16,710 nucleotides of DNA, from the NCBI GenBank assembly GCA_002372465.1, contig DFGW01000255.1, positions 1-16,710 of the forward strand, written 5' to 3'. The DNA comes from Butyrivibrio sp. UBA3740 (GTDB lineage Bacteria > Bacillota > Clostridia > Lachnospirales > Lachnospiraceae). Made by a program: the position numbers and the translations under genes. Positions 1 through 7,126 of this stretch are shown here, piece by piece; the first letter of the stretch is position 1, and every line of letters begins with the position of its first letter. The notes under the pieces are model-generated. The model was not told the DNA's origin, did no database searches, and worked only from the letters and a program-made list of their open reading frames with translations.

Positions 1-23
1 TCTTTTAGACATAAAGGCTTGTT

Positions 24-53
24 ATTATAATATTGTCAGATGAGTTAAGACAA
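24..53 (-). promoter_or_regulatory. Candidate promoter reading out of the left edge, with an overlapping dyad
   Basis: On the minus strand a -35 box TTGTCT (53-48) and a -10 box TATAAT (29-24) are 18 bp apart. The pair would drive a gene beyond the left edge. A perfect 7-bp inverted repeat, TATTGTC-N11-GACAATA (31-55), covers the -35 box and reaches toward the -10 box, so it could be a repressor site. An ATG at 12-10 is only a few bases from the expected transcription start and has no ribosome binding site, so it is probably not the real start of the next gene. Confidence 0.4.
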
Positions 54-80
54 TACCAAACAAAAACTTTTTCATAATAT

Positions 81-104
81 GCCAGGTAAGGAAGCTTACC
101 TGGC
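81..104 (-). terminator. Hairpin after the whiA/Crh-like operon, probable terminator
   Basis: A perfect 10-bp inverted repeat with a 4-nt loop (GCCAGGTAAG / CTTACCTGGC) lies 37 nt after the stop codon of the Crh-like gene, where the operon should end. No U-run follows directly on the minus strand; the first T5 run is about 14 nt further on. It may therefore be a weak intrinsic terminator, a Rho-aided end or an mRNA-stabilising hairpin. No other gene lies in 1-141. Confidence 0.5.
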
Positions 105-141
105 ATCCTCCCTTTTTATAGGGTCTTTTTTATTTTCGGGA

Positions 142-405
142 TTAGTTCTGTCCATTTCCCTGAAGGAAATTCTCTAAATCGGCAACTGCTGCCTCTTCAT
201 CAGTTCCCTCTGCGATAACTGTAACTGCCTCTCCTGAAGTGAGATTAAGTGTCATCATACCCATGATGCTCTTTGCGTTCACTTTCTTGGACTGAGCCTC
301 GATATGAACAGTGCTCTCGTACTTGCTTGCAAGCTGTACAAGCTCAGCAACAGGTCTTGCTTCCAATCCTCTTGGCAGCTTGATCTCGATAGATTTTGTG
401 ATCAT
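142..405 (-). CDS. Crh-like HPr-family protein with Glu at the PTS site (position 15) and intact Ser46
   Basis: An 87-residue HPr-fold protein. In ordinary HPr, His15 in GLHARPA carries the phosphate from enzyme I; here the motif is GLEARPV and position 15 is Glu (codon GAA). It should not relay phosphate to PTS transporters. The HPr kinase target region NAKSIMG is fully conserved, with Ser46 at the canonical position. This is the logic of Bacillus subtilis Crh, which has Gln15 and Ser46 and acts as a CcpA corepressor when phosphorylated. Gene order also fits, since crh follows rapZ-yvcK-whiA in B. subtilis. It is the last gene of the hprK operon, 19 nt after whiA, with the best ribosome binding site in the window (AAGGAGG). 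Inferred role: HprK-dependent carbon signalling without transport. Whether this lineage has CcpA cannot be seen here. Confidence 0.93.
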   Translation of the reverse strand: MITKSIEIKLPRGLEARPVAELVQLASKYESTVHIEAQSKKVNAKSIMGMMTLNLTSGEAVTVIAEGTDEEAAVADLENFLQGNGQN

Positions 406-424
406 AATATCCTCCTTAGAACCT

Positions 425-1369
425 CTAACCTCTTATCCTGTCCGCAAGCTCCGACAGCTTGCGAAGTCTGTGATTAACTCCGGACTTCCCTACCGGGGGA
501 TCCAAAAAACCTCCCAGCTCTATCAGTGTTGAATCCGGATGTTCCAGTCTTACTTCTGCCATCTCCCTTAAGCTGTCCGGCAGTTTCCTGAATCCGTAAT
601 TATCCCTGATATAGGTTATATCCTCTATCTGCTTGGTGGCTGCATTCACTGTCTTGGTGATGTTTGCGACCTCGCAATTGACTCGTCTGTTAATGGAATT
701 TCTCATCTCCTTGAGAATCCTTAAATTCTCAAGATTCATAAGACTGACAGGCGCCTCCATGATGTTAAGAAGATCTACTATTCCGGCGCCCTCCTTGACA
801 TAGAGGACATGGTACTTCTTTCTTTGAACAATTCTGGCTTCCGTGTCGAAGCTCTCTATCAGCTCTTGCAGCTGATATGCCTGACCTTCGCTGGTGCAGA
901 CAAACTCCAGATGATACCCCTTATTGGGATCACTGATTGAGCCTATACACAAAAACGCATCCCGAAGGAAAGCTCTTTTGCAGCAGGAGTTCTTGGTGAT
1001 AATAGGACTTGCTCCGTCCTCGAACTTCCTGATGCTGCCGTCTGACTCCATAAGCCTTGTGGCCTTTAAAAGCGCCGTCAGCTCCTCTTTATCCTTAAGA
1101 ACCGGCCTGTAGATTCGGCCTGCGCTCTTAATGTCCGGCACATCCTCCAGAAAGCTAGTAACTATATTAAATGCTTTTTTTATTAATGTAAAGAACTTTC
1201 TAAGCGCCAGGCTGTTTTCCGGCTGCAGATACAGCACCATTTCGCCGTCCTCATCCGCCCCCACATAGCCAATACAGGTTATTATGGCAGCCAGCTCTGC
1301 CAGCTGACAGTGGCGGGATGAACCGATGCGCTTTGAGAGTTCCTCTTTTACTTCTGAGGAAAAAGACAT
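425..1369 (-). CDS. whiA: WhiA, DNA-binding regulator of sporulation/division family
   Basis: A 314-residue protein of normal length for WhiA. The family joins an N-terminal fold derived from LAGLIDADG homing endonucleases to a C-terminal helix-turn-helix. The LAGLIDADG-like halves are recognisable at about residues 20-40 (CQLAELAAIITCIGYVG) and 135-150 (LRDAFLCIGSISDP), without the acidic catalytic signature, so it should bind but not cut DNA. The C-terminal HTH is about residues 225-312 (STLIELGGFLDPPVGKSGVNHRL). In Streptomyces WhiA is a sporulation regulator; in Firmicutes it affects chromosome segregation and division. It starts 3 nt after the rapZ stop. The yvcK/mgfK gene that separates rapZ from whiA in B. 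subtilis is absent here. Confidence 0.96.
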   Translation of the reverse strand: MSFSSEVKEELSKRIGSSRHCQLAELAAIITCIGYVGADEDGEMVLYLQPENSLALRKFFTLIKKAFNIVTSFLEDVPDIKSAGRIYRPVLKDKEELTALLKATRLMESDGSIRKFEDGASPIITKNSCCKRAFLRDAFLCIGSISDPNKGYHLEFVCTSEGQAYQLQELIESFDTEARIVQRKKYHVLYVKEGAGIVDLLNIMEAPVSLMNLENLRILKEMRNSINRRVNCEVANITKTVNAATKQIEDITYIRDNYGFRKLPDSLREMAEVRLEHPDSTLIELGGFLDPPVGKSGVNHRLRKLSELADRIRG

Positions 1370-1372
1370 TTC

Positions 1373-2242
1373 TCACTTAGCCTCTTTGACGTCCCTGTGG
1401 AAAAGCTTAAGCCCAAAGTCTCCCTTGGTTTTCTCAAGCCGGTCATAAATCTCGTTTGCGATGGTTACACTTCTGTGCTGGCCTCCCGTACATCCAATGG
1501 CCACCACCAGCTGATACTTGCCCTCCTGAACATATCCGGGGATCAGGAAGGTCAGCATATCTGTCAGTTTATCCACAAACTCCCCACAGGCAGGGAAGCT
1601 CTTTACATAGTCCTGAACAGGCTTATCGTTGCCTGTCTGATGCTTGAGTTCATCGATATAATATGGGTTTGGAAGAAATCTGACGTCAAATACAAGGTCC
1701 GCGTCAGATGGAATACCATGCTTAAAGCCAAAGGACATGATGTTCACCATAAGAGAATTGTATTCTGCATTCTCTACAAAGATCTTGTCCAGCTCCCTCT
1801 TGAGTTCTCTGGTAAGAAGCGTCGAAGTATCGATGACATAATCAGCCTTCTTCTTGATCTCTGCCAGAACCTCCCTTTCCTTGGCAATGCCATCCTCAAG
1901 CCTGTCTCCCACGGCATTCATAGGGTGGATCCTTCTTGACTCCTTATATCTCTTTATAAGAACTTCGTCACTGCAATCCATGAAAAGAATTTCAACCGGA
2001 ATTCCCTTTTCCTTCATGGAATCAATGATGCCGGAAACCCCTTCAAAACTCTGGCCTGCTCTGGCGTCTATACCAAGAACCACCTTGGTGATTCCTGAAT
2101 CGGGCATGGTTATAAGCTCTGTAAACTTCTCTATCAGAGAAACCGGCAGATTATCAACGCAGTAAAATCCTGCGTCTTCAAGCATATGTATGGCAGTGGC
2201 CTTCCCTCCGCCACTCATTCCGGTCACGATGACAAATCTCAT
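1373..2242 (-). CDS. rapZ: RapZ/YvcJ-family nucleotide-binding protein (RNase adapter family)
   Basis: A 289-residue protein from the ATG at 2242, normal for RapZ/YvcJ. That start follows GGAG by 9 nt and is one base after the murB stop. A longer reading from TTG at 2257 overlaps murB and is less likely. The N-terminal half has a P-loop, GMSGGGKAT (residues 8-16), followed by the family segment FYCVDNLP. The C-terminal half carries GCTGGQHRSV (250-259), typical of the domain that binds small RNA in E. coli RapZ and has been linked to UDP-GlcNAc sensing. Oddity: the residue after the P-loop lysine is Ala15, where Ser or Thr normally helps hold Mg-nucleotide; Thr16 follows. In Firmicutes the YvcJ role is not well settled. 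Its place after murB fits a link to cell-wall precursor supply. Confidence 0.95.
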   Translation of the reverse strand: MRFVIVTGMSGGGKATAIHMLEDAGFYCVDNLPVSLIEKFTELITMPDSGITKVVLGIDARAGQSFEGVSGIIDSMKEKGIPVEILFMDCSDEVLIKRYKESRRIHPMNAVGDRLEDGIAKEREVLAEIKKKADYVIDTSTLLTRELKRELDKIFVENAEYNSLMVNIMSFGFKHGIPSDADLVFDVRFLPNPYYIDELKHQTGNDKPVQDYVKSFPACGEFVDKLTDMLTFLIPGYVQEGKYQLVVAIGCTGGQHRSVTIANEIYDRLEKTKGDFGLKLFHRDVKEAK

Positions 2243-2243
2243 A

Positions 2244-3155
2244 TCAGAATTCTCCAACCATTATAACTTCCGGCTCAAGGGTAACTCCAAAAGAAGAATA
2301 AACCCTATCCTTAACTTCCTTTATAAGTGCATATATATCTGAGGAAGTAGCATTTCCTTTATTGACTACAAAGCCGCAGTGCTTCTCTGAAACCTGTGCG
2401 TCTCCTACACTAAAGCCTCTTAGCCCCGCGTCCTCTATAAGCTTTCCGGCAAAGTAACCCTCAGGCCTTTTGAAGGTGGATCCTGCACTTGGATACTCCA
2501 GAGGCTGCTTCTCTTTGCGCTTAAGGGCAAGCTCTTTCATTGTCTCAGAGATCTCTTTTTCTGAGCCCTTTTTCAGCTTAAGAAGGGCAGAAAGAACTAT
2601 ATAACCTCTTCCCTTTATGGCGCTATTCCTGTAACCAAATTCCATGTTGTCATTGCTGAGGGTCATGAACTCGCCCTCAGGGGAGAGCACATCCACCTGC
2701 TCTGTGATCATCTTCATCTCGCCGCCATAGGCACCGGCATTCATTATCATGGCTCCGCCTATGGTTCCGGGTATTCCGGCAGCAAATTCAAAGCCTGTAA
2801 GGCTGTTATCCCTGGCAAAGGCTGCAATGCCTGAGTTAAGTGCTCCTGCCTGGGCAAGGATCTTATTTTCTCCCACGAGACTTATGCTATCAAGTCTCGT
2901 GGGAGAAATCATAACTCCTTCAAAGCCCGCATCCGAAACCAGGAGATTACTACCGTTTCCGATGATAAAGTAAGGAAGACCAAGCTTTCTGATAAGCAGA
3001 GCTACCTTCTCAAGCTCCTGTACGTTTCCCGGGCATAAAAACAAGCTGGCAGGCCCACCGGTTCTAAACGTGGTGTGCCTGCTCATTGGTTCGTCTATAT
3101 AGATATTTTCTTCGGATACTATATCCTTTAAATAAGCAATGATCTCGCTGTTCAA
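2244..3155 (-). CDS. murB: UDP-N-acetylenolpyruvoylglucosamine reductase
   Basis: MurB is a cytosolic FAD enzyme that uses NADPH to reduce UDP-GlcNAc-enolpyruvate to UDP-MurNAc, the second committed step of peptidoglycan precursor synthesis. It has 303 residues, with FAD-site motifs IIGNGSNLL (64-72) and GIPGTIGGA (127-135), the catalytic serine segment SAGSTFKRP (Ser226) and LEPEV near the C-terminus (Glu294). It looks like the shorter type II form. The start is unusual: the codon at 3155-3153 is TTG, with GGGG 7 nt upstream. The next in-frame ATG (codon 24) would remove conserved N-terminal sequence, and a stop lies just upstream in frame, so TTG is the best choice. It begins 13 nt after the glucokinase stop. 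A perfect 17-bp inverted repeat lies within codons 83-97. Confidence 0.97.
   Translation of the reverse strand: MNSEIIAYLKDIVSEENIYIDEPMSRHTTFRTGGPASLFLCPGNVQELEKVALLIRKLGLPYFIIGNGSNLLVSDAGFEGVMISPTRLDSISLVGENKILAQAGALNSGIAAFARDNSLTGFEFAAGIPGTIGGAMIMNAGAYGGEMKMITEQVDVLSPEGEFMTLSNDNMEFGYRNSAIKGRGYIVLSALLKLKKGSEKEISETMKELALKRKEKQPLEYPSAGSTFKRPEGYFAGKLIEDAGLRGFSVGDAQVSEKHCGFVVNKGNATSSDIYALIKEVKDRVYSSFGVTLEPEVIMVGEF
2867..2908. repeat. Perfect 17-bp inverted repeat inside murB
   Basis: Left arm TTTCTCCCACGAGACTT (2867-2883), loop of 8 nt (2884-2891), and a right arm (2892-2908) that is its exact reverse complement. In the murB mRNA this would fold into a very stable hairpin over codons 83-97 (from Ile-Ser-Pro-Thr-Arg-Leu to Ser-Leu-Val-Gly-Glu). 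No T-run follows on either strand, so it is not a normal terminator. The protein here has the length expected for MurB, so it does not look like a simple insertion. Confidence 0.9.
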
Positions 3156-3168
3156 ATCCTGTCCCCAA

Positions 3169-4104
3169 TCAACTGATTACTAACTTGGCTGCTCCGTATA
3201 CTCCGGCGTCGTTACCAAGCTTTGCAAGAGCAAACTTAGCGTCCTTACATCCCGGGAATACGTACTTCTCAAAGCTTGGCTTAAGAAGATCAAAGAGCAT
3301 ATCTCCAGCCTTTGAAACGCCGCCACCAAGAACGATGATCTCAGGATTAACTACTGATGCCACAGCTGCGATGCCCTTTCCAAGGTAATAGCCGTACTGT
3401 TCTGCAGCCTTTACTGCAAGCTTGTCGCCGTTCTTGGCTGCATCAAAGATATCTCTGCACTCAAAGTCCTTGTTTCTGAGAACGCTGTCCTCATCTGTGG
3501 AAGCAAGGAGTCTCTTTGCAAGTCTTACTGCACCTGTTGCGCTGGCATACATCTCAAAGCAGCCGTGATTTCCGCATCCGCAGGTCTCAGGCTCGTCATC
3601 CACAAGGTGAAGGTGCCCGATCTCTCCGCCTGATCCCTTAGCACCTGTGAGAATCTTGCCGTCGATGATGATTCCGCCGCCAACGCCGGTTCCAAGAGTT
3701 ACAAGGCACATGTTGGGATAGCCCTGTCCGCCGCCCTTCCAGGCCTCGCCCAGAGCTGCCACATTGGCATCATTCCCTGCCTTTACAGGGAGCTTCAAAG
3801 CTGAATGAAGCTCGTTGACTACATTAACCTTCTCCCATCCAAGGTTTACTGCCTGGTGGCAAAGGCCGTCAGCATTAACAGCGCCGGGAACACCTACGCC
3901 TGCTCCTACAACCTGAGTATCTTCTATATTTTTTTCCTTCATCTTGGCTCTGATGGAAGCTGCGATATCAGGAATGATCTGTGATCCGTGATCCTCTGTT
4001 CTTGTGGGGATCTCCCAGAAATCCACCCTCTCACCTGTCTCTGTAAGAAGTCCGATCTTAACTGTAGTTCCTCCAACATCTGCACCAAATACGTATCTTG
4101 TCAT
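3169..4104 (-). CDS. glcK: ROK-family glucokinase
   Basis: A 311-residue ROK (repressor, ORF, kinase) protein lacking the DNA-binding domain of ROK repressors, so it is a sugar kinase. It should phosphorylate intracellular glucose to glucose 6-phosphate with ATP. Visible motifs are the N-terminal phosphate-binding loop DVGGTTVK (residues 9-16), GNDANVAALGE with the catalytic aspartate, the glycine-rich LGTGVGGGI, and the ROK zinc/signature region GEIGH...CGCGNHGCFE, where a histidine and three cysteines bind zinc. It lies between hprK and murB, 33 nt after hprK. Placing glucokinase with HPr kinase and a Crh-like protein suggests joint control of glucose entry and carbon signalling. Specificity for glucose is inferred from the family; N-acetylmannosamine or another hexose cannot be excluded. 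Confidence 0.92.
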   Translation of the reverse strand: MTRYVFGADVGGTTVKIGLLTETGERVDFWEIPTRTEDHGSQIIPDIAASIRAKMKEKNIEDTQVVGAGVGVPGAVNADGLCHQAVNLGWEKVNVVNELHSALKLPVKAGNDANVAALGEAWKGGGQGYPNMCLVTLGTGVGGGIIIDGKILTGAKGSGGEIGHLHLVDDEPETCGCGNHGCFEMYASATGAVRLAKRLLASTDEDSVLRNKDFECRDIFDAAKNGDKLAVKAAEQYGYYLGKGIAAVASVVNPEIIVLGGGVSKAGDMLFDLLKPSFEKYVFPGCKDAKFALAKLGNDAGVYGAAKLVIS

Positions 4105-4137
4105 GTTTGCACCCTCTCTTTTATATGTTGGTTATTA

Positions 4138-5088
4138 TCAATCTTCGTCATCGTCGTCCTCAGAACGTCTCCTTGCAAGAGAGTTCTGAACTCTGTTGTA
4201 AAGCTCCTGAGCTGCGTTGTAGCCCATGGCCTTCTGTCTGTGGTTAACCGCTGCAGACTCACAGATGACAGCCAGGTTTCTTCCGGGACGGATAGGAATC
4301 CTGTGGCACACTACCTTGTTTCCAAGATACTCTGTGTGCTCCTCCTCAAGGCCAAGTCTGTCATATTCCTTGTCCTTGTCCCAGTCCTCAAGCTTGATAA
4401 CAAGGTCGATGGTCTGAGTCTCCCTTACGCTTGATACACCGTAAAGAGTCTTAACATCGATGATACCAACACCTCTCATCTCAATGAAGTGTTTGGTTAT
4501 ATCAGGGGCAGATCCGATAAGAGTCTCTTCACTTACCCTTCTGATCTCTACTACGTCATCTGAAACAAGACGATGCCCTCTCTTTATGAGCTCGATAGCT
4601 GTCTCAGACTTACCGATTCCGCTCTCACCGGTAATAAGAACGCCGACACCGTATACATCAACCAAAACACCGTGGATTGAAATGCATGGAGCCAGTTTGA
4701 CATTCAGCCATCTTATGATCTCGGCCATAAATGAGGATGTGGATTTCTTGGTGATAAGAACAGGAACCTTCTCCTCAACGGCAATCTTTACAAACAGGGG
4801 ATCTGGAGCCAGTTCACGGCAGAAAACAACTCCGGGAATATCAAAAGAAAGGAATTCCCTGTACATCTTCTCCTTTTTGTTCTCAGGCAGTGACTCCATA
4901 TAGGTATACTCAACGAATCCTATGATCTGAAGTCTTGTGGCCTCAAAGTGCTCAAAGTAGCCTGCCAGCTGAAGCGCCGGCCTGTTGATGTCCGGCTGGC
5001 TTATCCTGATCTTCTTGATATCCAGTTCCGGAGTGAGGTTCTCAAGCTTCATTTTCTCAATGATAGTTTTCAAACTTACACTAGACAT
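4138..5088 (-). CDS. hprK: HPr kinase/phosphorylase
   Basis: HprK phosphorylates Ser46 of HPr and Crh when glycolytic intermediates are high, and removes the phosphate when inorganic phosphate is high. The 316-residue protein has an N-terminal domain (about 1-130), His139 in SIHG, the P-loop GESGIGKS (154-161), SDD with the catalytic aspartates (177-178), the family signature EMRGVGIIDV (203-212), Arg244 in YDRLG, and RPGRN (267-271). All expected catalytic residues are present. The C-terminus ends in an acidic tail, EDDDDED, which is longer and more charged than I expect. The start is supported by AAGGAG 6 nt upstream. It is the first gene of its operon, with a promoter just upstream. One likely substrate, the Crh-like protein, is the last gene of the same operon. 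Confidence 0.97.
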   Translation of the reverse strand: MSSVSLKTIIEKMKLENLTPELDIKKIRISQPDINRPALQLAGYFEHFEATRLQIIGFVEYTYMESLPENKKEKMYREFLSFDIPGVVFCRELAPDPLFVKIAVEEKVPVLITKKSTSSFMAEIIRWLNVKLAPCISIHGVLVDVYGVGVLITGESGIGKSETAIELIKRGHRLVSDDVVEIRRVSEETLIGSAPDITKHFIEMRGVGIIDVKTLYGVSSVRETQTIDLVIKLEDWDKDKEYDRLGLEEEHTEYLGNKVVCHRIPIRPGRNLAVICESAAVNHRQKAMGYNAAQELYNRVQNSLARRRSEDDDDED

Positions 5089-5127
5089 GGGAATCTCCTT
5101 TGTAAAATCTGTATTTACGACGCCTAA

Positions 5128-5156
5128 ATAATATCACAGATATGTAGCTTGTTCAA
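5128..5156 (-). promoter_or_regulatory. Promoter of the hprK operon
   Basis: On the minus strand, TTGAAC (5156-5151), a 17-bp spacer and TATTAT (5133-5128) form a good housekeeping sigma promoter 40 nt upstream of the hprK start. It begins 7 nt after the uvrC stop codon. No terminator separates uvrC from hprK, so read-through from uvrC is also possible. Confidence 0.6.
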
Positions 5157-5162
5157 ATATTA

Positions 5163-7034
5163 TCAAGGCGTTTGATGAAAGAAATCATAAATCTGCCGCG
5201 CCACATTTTCGGGGATGTCCGGCACCTTGGAAAGCTCCTCTACAGAAGCATTTCTTATGTCCTCTATGGTCTCAAAGCTCTTCATCAAAGCCTTCCTTCT
5301 TGCGGGTCCGATTCCCGGAATATCGTCCAAAGAGCTCTTTACCTGGGCTTTACTTCGAAGGGACCTGTGGTACTCTATGGCAAATCTGTGGGCTTCATCC
5401 TGTATTCTTGTTATGAGCTTAAAACCTTCTGACCTGGTGTCTATAGGAAGCTCTACATTATTATAATATAGGCCTCTGGTCCTGTGATTGTCGTCCTTTA
5501 CCATTCCGCAGACAGGAATGTTTATTCCAAGTTCCTCAAGGACCTGTAAACATATGTTGACCTGCCCCCTTCCGCCATCCATAAGGATAAGGTCAGGAAA
5601 CTTGGTAAAAGAGCCGTACTTAGCATCTATGTCTCTGACCTGAAGCTCATGTCTTTCTTCTATTCCATGAAGCAGCCTTCTGGTGAGGACCTCATGCATG
5701 CAGGCGTAGTCATCAGGGCCTGCCACGGTCTTTATCCTGAATTTGCGGTAGTCACTCTTTTTAGGTTTACCTTTTTCGTAGACCACCATGGAACCTACAT
5801 TGGCAAAGCCACTGATATTGGAAATATCATAGGCTTCCATTCTGTTAAGCCCCTTGATGCCAAGAAGATTTTCTATCTCTTTGACCGCTCCTATGGTACG
5901 GCCTTCTTCTCTCTTTATCCTCTCCTTGTCCTTGGACAGCACCAGCTCTGCGTTCTGGGCTGCCAGCTCCATGAGTTTTTCCTTCTGGCCTCGCTCGGGA
6001 ACATTTATATAAACCCTGCTGCCCTTTCGCTGAGTAAGCCACTTCTCAATTATCTCCATGTCCTCAATGGGCTCAGGAAGAAGAAGCTGCCTGGGGATGA
6101 AAGGTGTTCCGGCATAGAACTGTTTAACGAAGTTTCCAAGGATCTCCGACTGGGGATTTTCCGAAACATGAGTCATATAAAAATGCTCTCTTCCGATAAG
6201 GCGCCCGTCCCTTACAAAGAATACCTGTACAACCGCATCATTATCATCGGAGGCAATGGCTACAATGTCCTTATCCTCCATAGAAGAATCCGTCATCTTC
6301 TGTTTCTGGGCAACCACCTTTACCGATGCGATAAGGTCCCTGTATTTGGCTGCATTCTCAAAGTCCAGTTCCTCGGAAGCAGCCTCCATCTTGGCCTGAA
6401 GGTCTTTTAATATGACTGCATAGTTGCCATTTAAAAAGTCCAGTGCCATGTCGATCCTGGCCCTGTAATCCTCCTTGGAGACCTCTCCGGTACATGGACC
6501 GCAGCACTGCTTCATGTGATAGTTAAGACACGGGCGCTCTGCACCTATATCCCTCGGCAGAACTCTGTTGCAGGTCCGAAGACCGTATAATTTATTGATA
6601 AGCTCAATGGTATCCTTAACTGCCGCTGCGCTGGTGAAGGGTCCAAAGTACCTGGACTTGTCCTTCTTCATGAGCCTGGAGAAAAGGATCCTTGGATATT
6701 CTTCAGACACTGTAACCTTAATATAGGGATAGGTCTTGTCATCCTTAAGAAGGGTGTTATATCTGGGGCTGTGCTCCTTGATCAGGTTATTCTCAAGGAC
6801 CAGGGCCTCCAGTTCTGAATCCGTAACAATATATTCAAACCTTGCAATCTGCTTGACCATTCGGTCAATCTGAGGTCCACGGCCTATGTTTGAACGAAAA
6901 TAAGACCTTACACGGTTGTGAAGGTTTATGGCCTTTCCCACGTACATTATGGTGTCAGCCTCGTCATGCATTATGTAGACTCCCGGTTTATTGGGGAGCT
7001 TTTTTAATTCTTCTTTTATATCAAATGCCGGCAT
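5163..7034 (-). CDS. uvrC: UvrC, excinuclease ABC subunit C
   Basis: UvrC makes both incisions around bulky DNA lesions in nucleotide excision repair, recruited by UvrB. The 623-residue protein has the GIY-YIG nuclease domain (about 13-95, with GVY at 18-20 and YVG at 31-33), a cysteine cluster matching the reported iron-sulfur site (Cys155, Cys169, Cys177/178, Cys181), a UVR domain (about 205-242), an RNase H-like nuclease domain with Asp403, Asp486 and His549, and a C-terminal double helix-hairpin-helix (about 570-620, [12 protein letters not shown]). The ATG at 7034 matches where the family begins ([14 protein letters not shown]). It has no clear ribosome binding site: the closest candidate, GGTGG, is 12 nt upstream and lies in the arm of a large hairpin. 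Its position before hprK is common in clostridia. Confidence 0.97.
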   Translation of the reverse strand: MPAFDIKEELKKLPNKPGVYIMHDEADTIMYVGKAINLHNRVRSYFRSNIGRGPQIDRMVKQIARFEYIVTDSELEALVLENNLIKEHSPRYNTLLKDDKTYPYIKVTVSEEYPRILFSRLMKKDKSRYFGPFTSAAAVKDTIELINKLYGLRTCNRVLPRDIGAERPCLNYHMKQCCGPCTGEVSKEDYRARIDMALDFLNGNYAVILKDLQAKMEAASEELDFENAAKYRDLIASVKVVAQKQKMTDSSMEDKDIVAIASDDNDAVVQVFFVRDGRLIGREHFYMTHVSENPQSEILGNFVKQFYAGTPFIPRQLLLPEPIEDMEIIEKWLTQRKGSRVYINVPERGQKEKLMELAAQNAELVLSKDKERIKREEGRTIGAVKEIENLLGIKGLNRMEAYDISNISGFANVGSMVVYEKGKPKKSDYRKFRIKTVAGPDDYACMHEVLTRRLLHGIEERHELQVRDIDAKYGSFTKFPDLILMDGGRGQVNICLQVLEELGINIPVCGMVKDDNHRTRGLYYNNVELPIDTRSEGFKLITRIQDEAHRFAIEYHRSLRSKAQVKSSLDDIPGIGPARRKALMKSFETIEDIRNASVEELSKVPDIPENVARQIYDFFHQTP

Positions 7035-7040
7035 ATAACA

Positions 7041-7096
7041 ATTAAACCACCAATCCGGGAACTTTTAAAGAGGATGCTCCCGGCCGGTGGTTTAAT
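7041..7096 (-). terminator. Large two-tier hairpin between the PTS operon and uvrC
   Basis: The outer arms are a perfect 11-bp match (ATTAAACCACC, 7041-7051, with GGTGGTTTAAT, 7086-7096). Inside them is a second perfect 6-bp stem (CCGGGA 7055-7060 with TCCCGG 7078-7083), separated by a small internal loop, around a 17-nt loop. On the minus strand the 3' arm ends in TTTAAT and then TTGTTAT, a weak U-rich tail. It is placed to end the PTS operon 30 nt after its last gene. It also ends only 6 nt before the uvrC ATG and holds the only possible ribosome binding site of uvrC, so it may control uvrC translation instead or as well. Confidence 0.6.
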
Positions 7097-7120
7097 ATGA
7101 TGAGGAAAAAAAGGATACAA
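7092..7120 (-). promoter_or_regulatory. Weak candidate promoter for uvrC
   Basis: On the minus strand, TTGTAT (7120-7115), a 17-bp spacer and TATTAA (7097-7092) could initiate transcription within the 5' arm of the hairpin. If so, transcripts from this promoter would lack most of that arm and escape the hairpin, unlike read-through from the PTS operon. The boxes are only fair matches. Confidence 0.25.
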
Positions 7121-7126
7121 TTTATA

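Noticed and set aside
1..80. Short reading frame starting MKKFLFGIV on the minus strand after the operon hairpin
   Set aside because: It stops after 16 codons and has no ribosome binding site; the sequence is better explained as a promoter region.
443..463. 8-bp inverted repeat CGCAAGCT/AGCTTGCG near the end of whiA
   Set aside because: Arms of this size are expected a few times by chance in 16.7 kb; a similar one at 857-877 arises from Leu-Gln-Glu-Leu codons.
2243..2257. TTG start giving five more residues on RapZ
   Set aside because: The ATG at 2242 has a well-spaced GGAG, matches the family start MRFVIVTG, and avoids overlap with murB.
5649..6410. A 253-codon open frame on the plus strand
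   Set aside because: It is antisense to uvrC, including part of its conserved nuclease region; the composition looks like a coding shadow.
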